This document shows positions 44,957 to 53,604 of a stretch of DNA of 64,000 nt, piece after piece (positions within the stretch are counted from its first letter, which is position 1; every line of letters starts with the position of its first letter). The DNA is from Kaiparowitsia sp041742695 (GTDB taxonomy: Bacteria; Cyanobacteriota; Cyanobacteriia; Elainellales; Elainellaceae), in contig JBGTOF010000299.1 in the NCBI GenBank assembly GCA_041742695.1, forward strand, positions 1-64,000, given 5' to 3'. Under the pieces are notes generated by a model, which saw only the letters and a list, made by a program, of their open reading frames with translations, did no database searches and had not been told where the DNA came from. Position numbers and translations under genes: made by a program.

Positions 44957-45080
44957 TTAGTGAGCTGAACCGTTGCCGTGGTAGTTGTCGCTGTCATAAA
45001 ATCCGTTTCGGGTGCCGAAAAATAAGCAAGCCACGATAAATACGGGCGTAATCGCCAGCAAAATCAATTTTACATCCATG
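44957..45080 (-). CDS. Small single-pass membrane protein with an apparent frameshift
   Basis: AAGGAG sits seven bases upstream of ATG 45080, a strong initiation signal. The frame starts MDVKLI and then enters a run of five T. Reading on in phase gives a non-hydrophobic product ending after 28 residues. Skipping one T gives MDVKLILLAITPVFIVACLF, one membrane helix, then FFGTRNGFYDSDNYHGNGSA and H, stopping at 44957. This 40-residue product looks like a conserved small membrane protein of photosynthetic membranes, though I cannot name it firmly. A sequencing error in the T run, a true mutation or slippage could each explain it. Confidence 0.5.
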
Positions 45081-45399
45081 CTGCAACTCCTTATTTTGTT
45101 CGCTACGGTTGGTCAACAGAGGCCGAGATAAAAACGCTCTGAGCAATAGAACCCCGACTCTAACAGGGGATTCGTCCTAACCTCTCGCTCGTCGTATCCA
45201 ACAGTGCTGAGACAAACCGCACTGCTCACATCATACAGATGACTTTTAAAGTTTTGGGCGAGATTGCTGCGATTCTCTCTAATCTTTATCTTTTTGTACC
45301 AAATTCATTCACAGAGGTGGGGACACAAGCATGGCCTGTATCCCCACCTCTGTGAATATGCTGCTCGCCACAGCACCTGTTGCATGACCCTGCATTAGG
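45081..45399. other. Gap of 319 bp with a strong hairpin
   Basis: It holds a perfect 17-bp stem at 45307-45357, just after the 3' end of the minus-strand YqaE/Pmp3 gene. The rest is leader of the small membrane gene. Confidence 0.5.
45307..45357 (-). terminator. 17-bp hairpin downstream of the YqaE/Pmp3 gene
   Basis: ATTCACAGAGGTGGGGA is exactly mirrored by TCCCCACCTCTGTGAAT around a 17-base loop. There is no T run right after it, so its terminator role is inferred from position. Confidence 0.55.
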
Positions 45400-45582
45400 T
45401 TATTGGCTGTTAACAAGGCTTTCTTGTCGCTTGGCGATCGCCCACACCGCATGAATTGAACCGGGCAGCCATGCTAACAAAGTTAGCAAAATATTAATCA
45501 GTAATGTGGTACTGACTCCATATGAGAGAAACACACCAACTGGAGGGAGCACAATTGCTAGAGCATACTTCAAAATTTTCAT
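45400..45582 (-). CDS. YqaE/Pmp3-family small membrane protein
   Basis: A 60-residue protein with two helices: ILKYALAIVLPPVGVFLSYG and LLINILLTLLAWLPGSIHAVW. The PPVGVFL and W-x-PG-x-IHA-x-W motifs are the Pmp3/YqaE signature. In yeast and plants these proteins respond to salt and cold stress by affecting membrane potential; bacterial roles are not settled. It stands alone and has a downstream hairpin. Confidence 0.9.
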   Translation of the reverse strand: MKILKYALAIVLPPVGVFLSYGVSTTLLINILLTLLAWLPGSIHAVWAIAKRQESLVNSQ

Positions 45583-46091
45583 AGGGCCTATCTCACGTTG
45601 CTTTATAAGACTAGCTTAAGCAAAAAACAGCAAAAGCAGAATGCCAATTTGGGCAGAGAAAACCGTACCTATTGTTCGGATATACTGGGCGATCGCTCTG
45701 CTAGCTACTGCCTATGATGGAGGCAGAACTAAGCACACTCCTCTATCATCAATTCTATTGTCGTATATTTCATCAAGTATCGAACACCCGAATAGTTGAT
45801 GAGAGCTAATCTGGCAATACTCATGTCGGGATTTTTCATAGGCTTAACAAAGAAATGTTAAGCCCTTGATGGTGCGCTGTGGCGTTGAAGTCAGGATGGC
45901 AGCAAATCCTTGTTTTATGTTGGTATTCGTAAAAGGATGAGAGGTCATTCTCGTGTTGCAACCCGGTTCGTGATTGTTGAGTAGCTTGGCAATTGGGCCT
46001 TTCAGCCTGCAGGTGCAGTCACTTGCACATAGCTGCCGAGCAAGCTCTGACTTAGATTTAGCATGTTGTTTTGGAAGAATGGAGAGTAAGT
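45583..46091. other. Gap of 509 bp, no gene seen
   Basis: A hairpin GGCTTAACA / TGTTAAGCC lies at 45841-45864. Nothing else stands out. Confidence 0.4.
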
Positions 46092-46532
46092 ATGATCGCC
46101 AAATTAGGCTATTTTTTGAATCCGCTTGTTACAGCGCTGTCGCTGTTAATTGTGGATTTGGTAATTCCGGGAGTTAACATTGCAAACTTCCCTGCCGCCC
46201 TGATTGCTGCTCTGGCAATTGGGTTAGTCAATACATTTATCAAACCCGTGTTAGCGCTTCTATCGCTTCCCATTACGTTTGTAACGCTGGGCTTCTTTTC
46301 ACTCGTGGTGAATGGCATTTGTTTTTGGTTAGCCGCGCTGTTCGTACCTGGCTTTACTGTCAGTGGCTTTCTGGCGTTCTTCTTGGGGCCAGTGGTGTTA
46401 TCGGTTGCAACCACACTGATTAACAACTACTTTACTGCGAAGATGGGTGACAATCAGTTAGATGCGAGTACCACAACCCCAATGAATACCCCTGTCAATA
46501 CTCCTGTAGATAGAACGGTAGATCAAGCATAG
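46092..46532 (+). CDS. Phage-holin-like family membrane protein
   Basis: A 146-residue protein from ATG 46092, preceded by GGAGAGTAAGT. Four helices: LGYFLNPLVTALSLLIVDL, FPAALIAALAIGLVNTFI, LSLPITFVTLGFFSLVVNGI and FLAFFLGPVVLSVATTLI. KPVLALLSLPITFVTLG is the signature of the widespread group annotated as phage holin family 4 superfamily IV, which despite the name is chromosomal and of unknown function. The C-terminus has a small tandem repeat (TPMNTPVNTPVD). Confidence 0.85.
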   Translation: MIAKLGYFLNPLVTALSLLIVDLVIPGVNIANFPAALIAALAIGLVNTFIKPVLALLSLPITFVTLGFFSLVVNGICFWLAALFVPGFTVSGFLAFFLGPVVLSVATTLINNYFTAKMGDNQLDASTTTPMNTPVNTPVDRTVDQA

Positions 46533-46610
46533 ATGTTTTCGCTAACGGTTAGCATGAATGCTTAAACTTGTTGGTGTATTGCACTACGTCTAGATAATGT
46601 AAGTTTGAAT

Positions 46611-46653
46611 GCCCGAGGTTGCGTGCGCATGACGCTCACACCCTCGGGCTTTT
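46611..46653 (+). terminator. Intrinsic terminator of the holin-like gene
   Basis: GCCCGAGG / CCTCGGGC with an inner GCGT / ACGC pair, then TTTT. It lies 78 bases after the stop codon. Confidence 0.75.
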
Positions 46654-46881
46654 GAGTTGATAGCTTGAGTGCGTAAGCCCATAGTCGCGTTAATTAAGCA
46701 GGGGCTATAAATAGGGATCAGCCTAGGCGTTGTTAAGTTATATAAATTGATTGCCCTAGATTTGCTGAGTACAAATACTGTGGATGTAGGGGCGATCGCA
46801 CAAGTTCCGCATCTTTCCGGAACGCGTCTACAACCCGTCTCAGCCAGAATCTACTTACTCGCTTCGCATTAGAGTTAGCGT

Positions 46882-46965
46882 ATGAATGTCGAGCCTGTCC
46901 TGTTGATTTGTCTGGTAGTTCCTATATTTTGCTTAGCCCTACATAACCGGGTGATGCAGGGCTAA
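46882..46965 (+). CDS. Possible 27-residue membrane peptide
   Basis: ATG 46882 opens a frame coding MNVEPVLLICLVVPIFCLAL then HNRVMQG, one membrane helix with a basic tail. A hairpin AGCCCTACAT / ATGCAGGGCT (46935-46963) overlaps its end. No good ribosome site is seen, and the family is unknown. Size and topology resemble small subunits of membrane complexes, but chance cannot be excluded. Confidence 0.25.
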   Translation: MNVEPVLLICLVVPIFCLALHNRVMQG

Positions 46966-47562
46966 TGTGGGCTTGCTGCGAGTGCGCCACTAAGGTCTCT
47001 GCCACACGTTAGGTTAATCTGCCCTGTTGGCAGCCCAGATAGTATTTCGCTGTCAATTTCAGGCAGTAATTTTTGGTGTTGAGAATTTAGGCGATCGCTG
47101 GATAGTAATATTCGGGTCGTAATTTTGTGTATGGGATGTACTTGAACCAGGCTGAAAGCTTAGAGCAATCATGCTGGTCTAGCTATGAGGCATGTTCCAA
47201 AAAGTTGACTTCTAAAATTCATCAAGTTGGTGAAAACAATCTATATCTTAGAGCCCTCTCTATCCAAAGGTTCCACGATAATCAATACATCAGCTAGCGC
47301 ATCAAGCACCATAGGTTCTCACCCCCAGTACTCCACAAGTTAGAGAAATAGAGGGTGAGAGTTTTAGAATAAATCTTCTATCCCGAACTCCTGTAAGACC
47401 TCACTCTTTTGAGACAGGTTGAGCTGTATTTAAGAGATCTATGATCGAATTATCGCATCACTGATTCGATGATCAGTTAGTCTCTCATTTTGAGAGAACG
47501 CTGAGAAAAGCTGCGAACAAATATTTTCGAAGCTAGCTCAACTCATAGCAAGGAATTTCAGC

Positions 47563-48255
47563 ATGTTTTTTCACAAAAAAGAAGCGATTCACAACGTTAA
47601 AGTTGATGAAGCTAATCCACGCTTCGCCCAACTTCTACTAGAGCAATTTGGTGGGGCCACTGGCGAACTTTCTGCCGCTTTGCAATATTGGGTGCAGTCT
47701 TTTCATATTGAACACGCAGGCATTCGAGACATGCTTCAAGATATTGCAATTGAAGAATTTGGCCATTTGGAAATGGTCGGCAAAATGATTGAAGCTCATA
47801 CCAAAAATGTAGATCAAACGCCTGCTTTTCAAAGCTCGCTGTTTGCAGTACGAGGTGCTGGCCCACATTTCTTAGACAGTCAAGGCAGTGCTTGGACCGC
47901 AACTTACTTGAATGAAGGTGGCGATGTCGTTCGAGATTTAAGGGCGAATATTGCCGCTGAAGCAGGGGCACGTCAAACCTACGAAGCGTTGATTAAGCTG
48001 GCTCCTGACGAAGGCACCAAAAAGGCGCTAGTGCATTTGCTGACGCGTGAGATTTCTCACACCAAGATGTTTATGGAAGCGCTGAATTCACTAGGAAAGC
48101 TAGACGATCCTTTCTTTGGCAACGTTCAGCCTGACGAGACGGTAGACCTCTACTACAATTTGTCAACCAATGGTGAAGTCGATCAGCGGGGTCCCTGGAA
48201 CTCCGAGCCAGCTTTTCGATATGTGGCAGACCCCGTTGCAGAGCGCCAATCTTAA
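47563..48255 (+). CDS. Manganese catalase
   Basis: A 230-residue non-haem catalase that splits hydrogen peroxide. All five dimanganese ligands are visible: Glu35 (GATGELSA), Glu65 and His68 (AIEEFGHLEM), Glu133 (IAAEAGARQTYE) and His166 (TREISHTKMF), with the expected 33-residue spacing between the last two. GPHFLDSQGSAWTATYLNEG is the typical substrate-channel loop. Length matches the short family members of cyanobacteria such as those of Anabaena. AAGGAATT precedes the start. It stands alone, convergent with dnaK, within a group of stress-protection genes. Confidence 0.95.
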   Translation: MFFHKKEAIHNVKVDEANPRFAQLLLEQFGGATGELSAALQYWVQSFHIEHAGIRDMLQDIAIEEFGHLEMVGKMIEAHTKNVDQTPAFQSSLFAVRGAGPHFLDSQGSAWTATYLNEGGDVVRDLRANIAAEAGARQTYEALIKLAPDEGTKKALVHLLTREISHTKMFMEALNSLGKLDDPFFGNVQPDETVDLYYNLSTNGEVDQRGPWNSEPAFRYVADPVAERQS

Positions 48256-48363
48256 TGCAACGTGATGATTATAAATGGTTTAGACAAAGCCTGCTGAACA
48301 CATTCTAGTTAACAGGAGTTTGACAGCATTGTTTTAGCACTGTGGTGTGAGTTGAAGCAGTAT

Positions 48364-48400
48364 TAAGCCGCGCTGCCCGTGTCGCGGGCAACGCGGCTTA
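48364..48400. terminator. GC-rich hairpin after Mn catalase
   Basis: TAAGCCGCG-C-TGCCCG pairs with CGGGCA-A-CGCGGCTTA. The stem is very stable, with no T run; it may protect the 3' end or help termination. Confidence 0.55.
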
Positions 48401-48452
48401 GTGCATTTGTTAAGCCGACGTTTAATAAAAAGGTTCAGCTCCCAGATAAGTT

Positions 48453-48493
48453 CAAAAACGGGTTCGTAGCATGGTGTTACGTACCCGTTTTTG
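48453..48493. terminator. Bidirectional terminator between Mn catalase and dnaK
   Basis: CAAAAACGGGT and ACCCGTTTTTG flank an inner CGTA / TACG pair. The A and T runs suit either strand, as expected between convergent genes. Confidence 0.8.
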
Positions 48494-48540
48494 ATTGCTG
48501 ATAGGCTATCTGCTCAGCTATTGCAACTGATAAGTTGATT

Positions 48541-48635
48541 AGACGGTAGATTGATTGAGACAATTGTTGAGAATCCCCTACTGTGCAGAGGTTTCTCAAC
48601 AATAACTACTCAAATCAGCGCGTTAAGCACTATAT
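48541..48635 (+). repeat. 98-bp interspersed repeat, copy 3
   Basis: GGTAGATTGATTGAGACAA aligns with copy 1. The stem arms are ATTGTTGAGAA / TTCTCAACAAT, different bases from copy 1 but still paired, and it ends CAAATCAGCGCGTTAAGCAC. It abuts the last codons of dnaK. Confidence 0.75.
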
Positions 48636-50531
48636 CTATTTGCTCTCAACGACGTCGGCGTCGATTACATCCGCATCACCAGAGTTATCACCTGTTGGAG
48701 GATTAGTGTCCACATGGGGGGAAGCACTGGTTGTTTGACCATAAACCCCATTGCCAATCTGCATCAGCGCCTGCTGCAGATTTTGGGTTTGGGTTTGGAT
48801 GCGGTGCAGATCATCCCCTTCGTTAGACTCCTTCAGGGCTTGAATTAGCTGTTCGAGATGCTGCTTGGTTGTAGCAGGTATCTTGTCGGCAAATTCCTGT
48901 ACTTGCTTCTCAGCCTGATAGGTTAGAGCATCAGCTGTGTTCTTGGCATCTACCCAGTCACGGCGCTGGCGATCGCTCTCAGCATTGCGTTCGGCTTCTT
49001 GCACCATCCGTTCTACTTCGCCCTGGTCAAGCGTTGAGGCTCCCGTGATCGAAATGGACTGCCGCTTACCCGTGGCTTTATCCATTGCCGAGACTGACAA
49101 AATGCCGTTGGCATCAATGTCAAACGTGACTTCAATTTGCGGCACGCCGCGCTGTGCAGAAGGGATGCCATCTAGCTTAAAGGTGCCCAAACTCTTGTTA
49201 TCTGCGGCCATTTCACGCTCGCCTTGCAGCACATGAACCTCCACACTGGTTTGCCCATCATCTGCAGTAGAAAACACCTCCGACTTTTTCACAGGAACTG
49301 TCGTGTTGCGGTGGATAAGCTTAGTCATCACACCACCCAACGTTTCTAAACCCAGCGACAGGGGCGTTACATCCAGCAGTAGAATGTCTTTTACATCTCC
49401 CGCCAGCACCCCAGCTTGAATGGCAGCACCTACGGCCACGACTTCATCAGGGTTGACTCCTTGGCAGGGGTTCTTCCCAATTAAGCGAGTGACCAAACTT
49501 TGTACCGCAGGAATGCGCGTAGAACCCCCTACCAGCACTACTTCATCCACATCGCCTGCCACTAGTTTGGCATCCTTGAGGGCTTGCTCCACAGGAATGC
49601 GGCAGCGGTTCAGCAATTCTGCTGTCATTGCGTCAAACTGAGCGCGCGTAAGCGTCATTTCTAGGTGCTTGGGGCCATCCTGTGTCGCCGTAATAAAAGG
49701 CAGGTTAATGGTGGCCTGAGTCACGCTAGATAGCTCAATTTTGGCTTTTTCGGCTGCTTCAGTCAGCCGCTGGAGCGCTTGCTTATCTTGTCGCAGGTCA
49801 AACCCTTCGTCTTTTTTGAAGGATTCTGCCAGCCAGTCTACGATCGCCTTGTCGAAATCGTCACCGCCGAGGTGGGTGTCGCCCGAGGTCGAGAGCACCT
49901 CAAATACGCCATCGCCCACTTCTAGAACCGATACGTCGAAGGTGCCGCCGCCCAAATCAAACACCAGAATGGTTTCGCTGGTTTTCTTATCCAATCCGTA
50001 GGCCAGAGCGGCAGCAGTGGGTTCATTGATAATGCGAACAATATCTAAACCAGCGATGCGCCCTGCATCCTTAGTCGCTTGTCGCTGTGAATCATTGAAG
50101 TAAGCGGGAACCGTCACCACCGCTTTGGTTACAGAGTCACCTAGATATTTGCCTGCATCGTCTGCTAGCTTACGCAATACCTGTGCTGAAATCTCTTCTG
50201 GGGCAAACTGTTGTCCTTGCTGCGAACTGTCTAATTTAACGTTGCCGTTTCGGTTCACAACACTGTAGGCAACTTCTTTCGATTCTTGCGCGACTTCGTC
50301 ATACTTACGACCAATGAAGCGTTTTACAGAGTAGAAGGTGTTGCCAGGGTTCATAACCGACTGGCGTTTAGCAATTTGTCCCACTAGGCGATCGCCATTC
50401 TTGGCATAGGCGACGACCGATGGCGTGGTTCGAAACCCCTCAGCATTGGCTATAACCACGGGTTTGCCACCTTCCATCACCGCCACGCAGGAGTTGGTTG
50501 TTCCGAGGTCAATTCCTACTATCTTTGTCAT
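48636..50531 (-). CDS. dnaK: Chaperone protein DnaK (Hsp70)
   Basis: A 631-residue Hsp70. IVGIDLGTTNSCVAVMEGG opens the nucleotide-binding domain, VPAYFNDSQRQATKDAG, LVFDLGGGTFDVSVLE and VVLVGGSTRIPAVQ are the phosphate and adenosine loops, and LLDVTPLSLGLETLGG begins the substrate-binding domain. The lid helices end in an acidic DADVIDADVVESK tail. It folds nascent and stress-damaged proteins with J-domain and GrpE partners; a J-domain gene is elsewhere in the window. It follows hsp20 on the same strand by about 160 bases, forming a heat-shock pair. No CIRCE element is seen upstream. Confidence 0.97.
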   Translation of the reverse strand: MTKIVGIDLGTTNSCVAVMEGGKPVVIANAEGFRTTPSVVAYAKNGDRLVGQIAKRQSVMNPGNTFYSVKRFIGRKYDEVAQESKEVAYSVVNRNGNVKLDSSQQGQQFAPEEISAQVLRKLADDAGKYLGDSVTKAVVTVPAYFNDSQRQATKDAGRIAGLDIVRIINEPTAAALAYGLDKKTSETILVFDLGGGTFDVSVLEVGDGVFEVLSTSGDTHLGGDDFDKAIVDWLAESFKKDEGFDLRQDKQALQRLTEAAEKAKIELSSVTQATINLPFITATQDGPKHLEMTLTRAQFDAMTAELLNRCRIPVEQALKDAKLVAGDVDEVVLVGGSTRIPAVQSLVTRLIGKNPCQGVNPDEVVAVGAAIQAGVLAGDVKDILLLDVTPLSLGLETLGGVMTKLIHRNTTVPVKKSEVFSTADDGQTSVEVHVLQGEREMAADNKSLGTFKLDGIPSAQRGVPQIEVTFDIDANGILSVSAMDKATGKRQSISITGASTLDQGEVERMVQEAERNAESDRQRRDWVDAKNTADALTYQAEKQVQEFADKIPATTKQHLEQLIQALKESNEGDDLHRIQTQTQNLQQALMQIGNGVYGQTTSASPHVDTNPPTGDNSGDADVIDADVVESK

Positions 50532-50688
50532 GAAGTATCCTCTAAATCGTAATCATTTGGATTGTTGTCTAGAGCTGATGCTGTTTTGAAAACGCAGCTC
50601 TAGAGCGTGAATGTTGATGGGATGGTTCATGCGATCGCCCTAGAGAGTGCCTAGAGCGATCGCACAATTGTGCGGCAAACCCGATACC

Positions 50689-51132
50689 CTAACTCAGGCT
50701 AACTTTAACGACTTTATTCAGCTCATCTTCTGCCTTAGGCAGCGTCAGATGCAAAATACCGTCGGTGTAGTTTGCCGTTACCGTGCGGTTATTGATGCGC
50801 ATCGGTAGGGGGATCACCCGCTGAAATTTGCCATAGCGAAACTCAGTTTGGAAGACCCCTTTCTGTTCTGTCTTGGTTTCAGTACGGCGTTCACCGCTGA
50901 TAGAAACAGCTTCTGCGGTGACCTGAATATCTAGATCATCTCCGTTCATGCCAGGAATCTCTAACCGCAGTTCCAGTGCATTGTCGGTTTCTTCAAGTTC
51001 TACGGCAGGGCCATAGCCAAATCCGTTATTGTTTCGGCGTGCAACTGGAATAAATACATCGTCTAACAATCGATTCATTTCACGATGCAACGAATCGATC
51101 TCGCGAATAGGTTCCCAATGTACGATTGCCAT
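50689..51132 (-). CDS. Hsp20/alpha-crystallin small heat shock protein
   Basis: A 147-residue protein; ATG 51132 is chosen because GAGGAGG lies just upstream and MAIVHWEPIREIDSLHREMN is the family start. The alpha-crystallin domain (residues about 42-140) includes ELRLEIPGMNGDDLDIQVT, VSISGERRTETK, FQRVIPLPMRI and GILHLTLPKAE. It holds unfolding proteins in a refoldable state, and in cyanobacteria it associates with thylakoid membranes on heat shock. It precedes dnaK on the same strand. Confidence 0.93.
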   Translation of the reverse strand: MAIVHWEPIREIDSLHREMNRLLDDVFIPVARRNNNGFGYGPAVELEETDNALELRLEIPGMNGDDLDIQVTAEAVSISGERRTETKTEQKGVFQTEFRYGKFQRVIPLPMRINNRTVTANYTDGILHLTLPKAEDELNKVVKVSLS

Positions 51133-51761
51133 ACGTTGTTGCCTCCTCAAAAGTATCAATCGTAGAGTGTTGAGCGAGTCTGAATAGGATGGTCAACTCG
51201 CTGCTGTTACTACCATAGAAAACTCGACCTAAACTCTGGGTTCGGTTGTAGGTACGTTTTGGTAGGGGATAGCCGAACCCGACAACGCAGAGGACGGAGA
51301 ACCGAATAGGCAAAATTTCATCCTCCCGCCTGCATAAAAATCAACGCTATTCCTGATAGATTGTTGGTGCCTGATGGTGTTATAAATTGTTTCGGATTTT
51401 AGAGAGTAGTCGCTTGAAAAATTCTTGCCCTTATGCCGCATACCCCTTGATTGACAAAAGTTTTAGCGATTTGGCCTCGGCCAATATTGGAGCGATCGCC
51501 CGCTTGAATTTTTCCCGGCGAGAAAACAGTTTAAAGACTGGCATAGATCGTCCGGATTAGCCCGAATGGATGATGTTTCATAATAACAAGTCAACAAAAC
51601 GGGTGGTAGCGAGCCCCACCGCATCAAAACCATTACGGAATGGTTTGCACCCACTTGATCGAGATGCCTAATGGAGTTTGCTTTTTGTTAGTTCAGTTGC
51701 AGAACGGCCCTGTCGCCCGGTTGACTTAAAACCACCCAGTTTCATTGGAGTCCCCCCAACA
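51133..51761. other. Gap of 629 bp between hsp20 and the LuxR regulator
   Basis: It holds the divergent promoters of hsp20 (minus) and the LuxR gene (plus). I see no CIRCE inverted repeat and no gene. Confidence 0.4.
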
Positions 51762-52307
51762 ATGAACGATTTCAAGATCACGGACGCGATTATAGAATGC
51801 TATCCCGATGGGATTATGCTGGTGAGCGATCGCGGTGCCATTCTTAAAGAAAACACGCTAGCGCAGAAGTTGTGTGCGGCGATCGCACCGCACACAACTC
51901 AACCTCAGGTGCCTGAACAAATTTGGTCAATTTGTCAATTGCTCATTGGCGATCGCCCTGACCCCAGCTCTCTCAACATCATTCTGGAAGACCGCATTAA
52001 CCTGTCTGACACCAACGCAATTCGCATACGCGTGCGCTGGTTTGAGTCAGTTATCTCTGGCGCGTGCTTGATGGTGACGCTAGAAGATGAAATGCAGTCG
52101 GCCTGGAACCGCGTTATGGCTGAGAAGCAACGCTATGGCTTGACCCCGAGAGAAGCAGAGGTGTGGCTGCTGCGTCAAGTGAACTACACCTATAAGCGCA
52201 TTGCCGAAACCCTGCACATCACCGTAGACACGGTGAAGAAACATATCAAAAACATTAATGCCAAGCGCCAAGCGTTCTTGTGGTCGCAGGAGCCCTACAC
52301 CGCTTAG
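51762..52307 (+). CDS. LuxR-family transcriptional regulator with PAS-like N-terminus
   Basis: A 181-residue protein from ATG 51762; the frame opens at 51678 but the extra residues are not in the fold. The N-terminal part (FKITDAIIECYPDGIMLVSDRGAI) resembles a PAS core. The C-terminus has a LuxR helix-turn-helix: YGLTPREAEVWLLRQVNYTY, KRIAETLHITVDTVKKHIKN. It probably binds DNA. No receiver domain is present, so any input is through the PAS-like part. It stands alone. Its target is unknown. Confidence 0.85.
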   Translation: MNDFKITDAIIECYPDGIMLVSDRGAILKENTLAQKLCAAIAPHTTQPQVPEQIWSICQLLIGDRPDPSSLNIILEDRINLSDTNAIRIRVRWFESVISGACLMVTLEDEMQSAWNRVMAEKQRYGLTPREAEVWLLRQVNYTYKRIAETLHITVDTVKKHIKNINAKRQAFLWSQEPYTA

Positions 52308-52349
52308 AACCTGCTAAGTACACAGATTGTGTTGTCATCGGCCACATCC

Positions 52350-52440
52350 GGGGAGATCCCCATAAATCCCCCTTTTTAAGGGGGACTTTGAATCCAGTTC
52401 TCCCCTTTCTAAGGGGGGCTAGGGGGGATCAATCCCCGGG
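52350..52440. repeat. C/G-run repeat of a kind common in cyanobacteria
   Basis: Runs of CCCCC and GGGGG alternate with short AT stretches (AATCCCCCTTTTTAAGGGGG, CTAAGGGGGGCTAGGGGGG), giving nested foldback stems. Similar blocks recur in many cyanobacterial genomes. Confidence 0.75.
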
Positions 52441-52634
52441 AAGGTCTACTTTGAGGACTTATGTGTACTTAGTAGCTGCTTAGAACGCAGGGGCGATCGC
52501 CCTTAAGGCGGGTCTCCCTACTGAGCACGCGAGCGTGCAAAAACCACTGCATGACTCGAAATTCCTTAAGGTGGCCTTAAGTTGGCACTGAATTGGCAGT
52601 GTATTGAATTGACACTGTATTAAGTTTGCGCCGG

Positions 52635-52669
52635 AGGCATCTCTCAATAGTACGAGAGGTGCCTTTTTC
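52635..52669 (+). terminator. Intrinsic terminator without an adjacent gene
   Basis: AGGCATCTCTC / GAGAGGTGCCT with an eight-base loop is followed by TTTTTC. The nearest upstream gene ends 330 bases earlier, so it may end a small RNA or a long 3' UTR. Confidence 0.7.
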
Positions 52670-52721
52670 TTATTTCATCCTGCGTTGGAGATGCGCAAAC
52701 CTCTTCTGCTCATTTCAGCTC

Positions 52722-52819
52722 TAGTGCTTAACGCGCTGGTTTGAGTGTTTGCAGTGGTGAATCGCCTGCTGCATAGGAGGTTCACCACAATCATTGCCTT
52801 AATCAACCTACCGGTTGCG
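52722..52819 (-). repeat. 98-bp interspersed repeat, copy 4 (full)
   Basis: On the plus strand it begins TAGTGCTTAACGCGCTGG, has stem arms AGTGGTGAATCG / AGGTTCACCACAA around CCTGCTGCATAGG, and ends CCGGTTGC. It is the same length as copy 1, reverse-complemented. Confidence 0.8.
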
Positions 52820-53604
52820 ATAGGCGAGCAGCCGCTTAATTTTATAGAAACTATTGAGTGAGTGAAGGCCAATCTTTTTTGTGGAATTAGCGTATGGCAA
52901 AGGTTTCACCCCGATAAGATGCCGATCGACGCTTCAAGTACGGTGTCTGTACATAAGGAAGGATAAGGTAAACCTCAAAGAAATATAGAGTTACCAAATG
53001 TGTTTTTAGTCAAAGAAAATTCCTCTTTAGCCAAAAAGGGGAATACTTAAAAAGGCACTATTACTTGCTCATCCGTAGCGTTAGCGCTGTGTATCAGCTC
53101 AATAGCCACATTTAGAGGGATTATGCTGTGGTTACTACAGCGATGTCCTAAGCTAAGGGCATTCAAGGAATGCCTGTGTAGAGCAGAGTGCAGACGCTGA
53201 GTTGAAGGGGGCGCTCTAAGCCCGGGCCATTGAACCGATGCAACATATCTGTGCAGGACAGAGCGTTCTACAAGTTTTGGGATGGACATTGGGGCGATCG
53301 CCCTAGTCCACTTCTACCCTGACCCAAACAACAACCAAAATTCTTACTTTAAGACTGCTATCTACAGCGGGTTTGAACAGCGCAACCCCGGGTTAGCTTT
53401 CTCAGAATCGCCATAAGAAACTCGCTAGAAAATAATGTACCTGCTGATTGAATTCCGACTTCGCTTAACCCTCGACAATCTTTGGGTACATTATTAATCC
53501 GTAGATTCCCAACCTTGCACCTACATGCTTCATCCAGTGCATTTTAAGAGTCTAGTGATGCACGTTAGTTTAGCCAAAGCATGTACTTTTAGATTCCATA
53601 TCCG

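Larger units (their letters stand above)
46533..47562. other. Gap of about 1 kb before the Mn catalase gene
   Basis: It holds a terminator (46611-46653) and a possible 27-codon membrane peptide gene (46882-46965). The last 400 bases are AT-rich leader with no gene I can support. Confidence 0.5.
48256..48635. other. Gap of 380 bp with two hairpins and a repeat
   Basis: It holds a GC-rich hairpin (48364-48400), a bidirectional terminator (48453-48493) and a 98-bp-family copy (48541-48635) that ends at the dnaK stop codon. Confidence 0.6.
52308..53604. other. Gap of about 1.3 kb: repeats, terminator, no gene
   Basis: It holds a G/C-run repeat (52350-52440), a terminator (52635-52669) and a full 98-bp repeat (52722-52819). 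The 80-codon frame at 53047-53289 (minus) has no clear relatives I can name. The last 300 bases are AT-rich with no gene. Confidence 0.5.

Noticed and set aside
50532..51300. Search for a CIRCE element near dnaK and hsp20
   Set aside because: No TTAGCACTC-N9-GAGTGCTAA repeat is present upstream of either gene.
53047..53289. 80-codon minus-strand frame that looks slightly transposase-like
   Set aside because: No catalytic motif, no inverted repeats and no frame-shifted continuation could be found.
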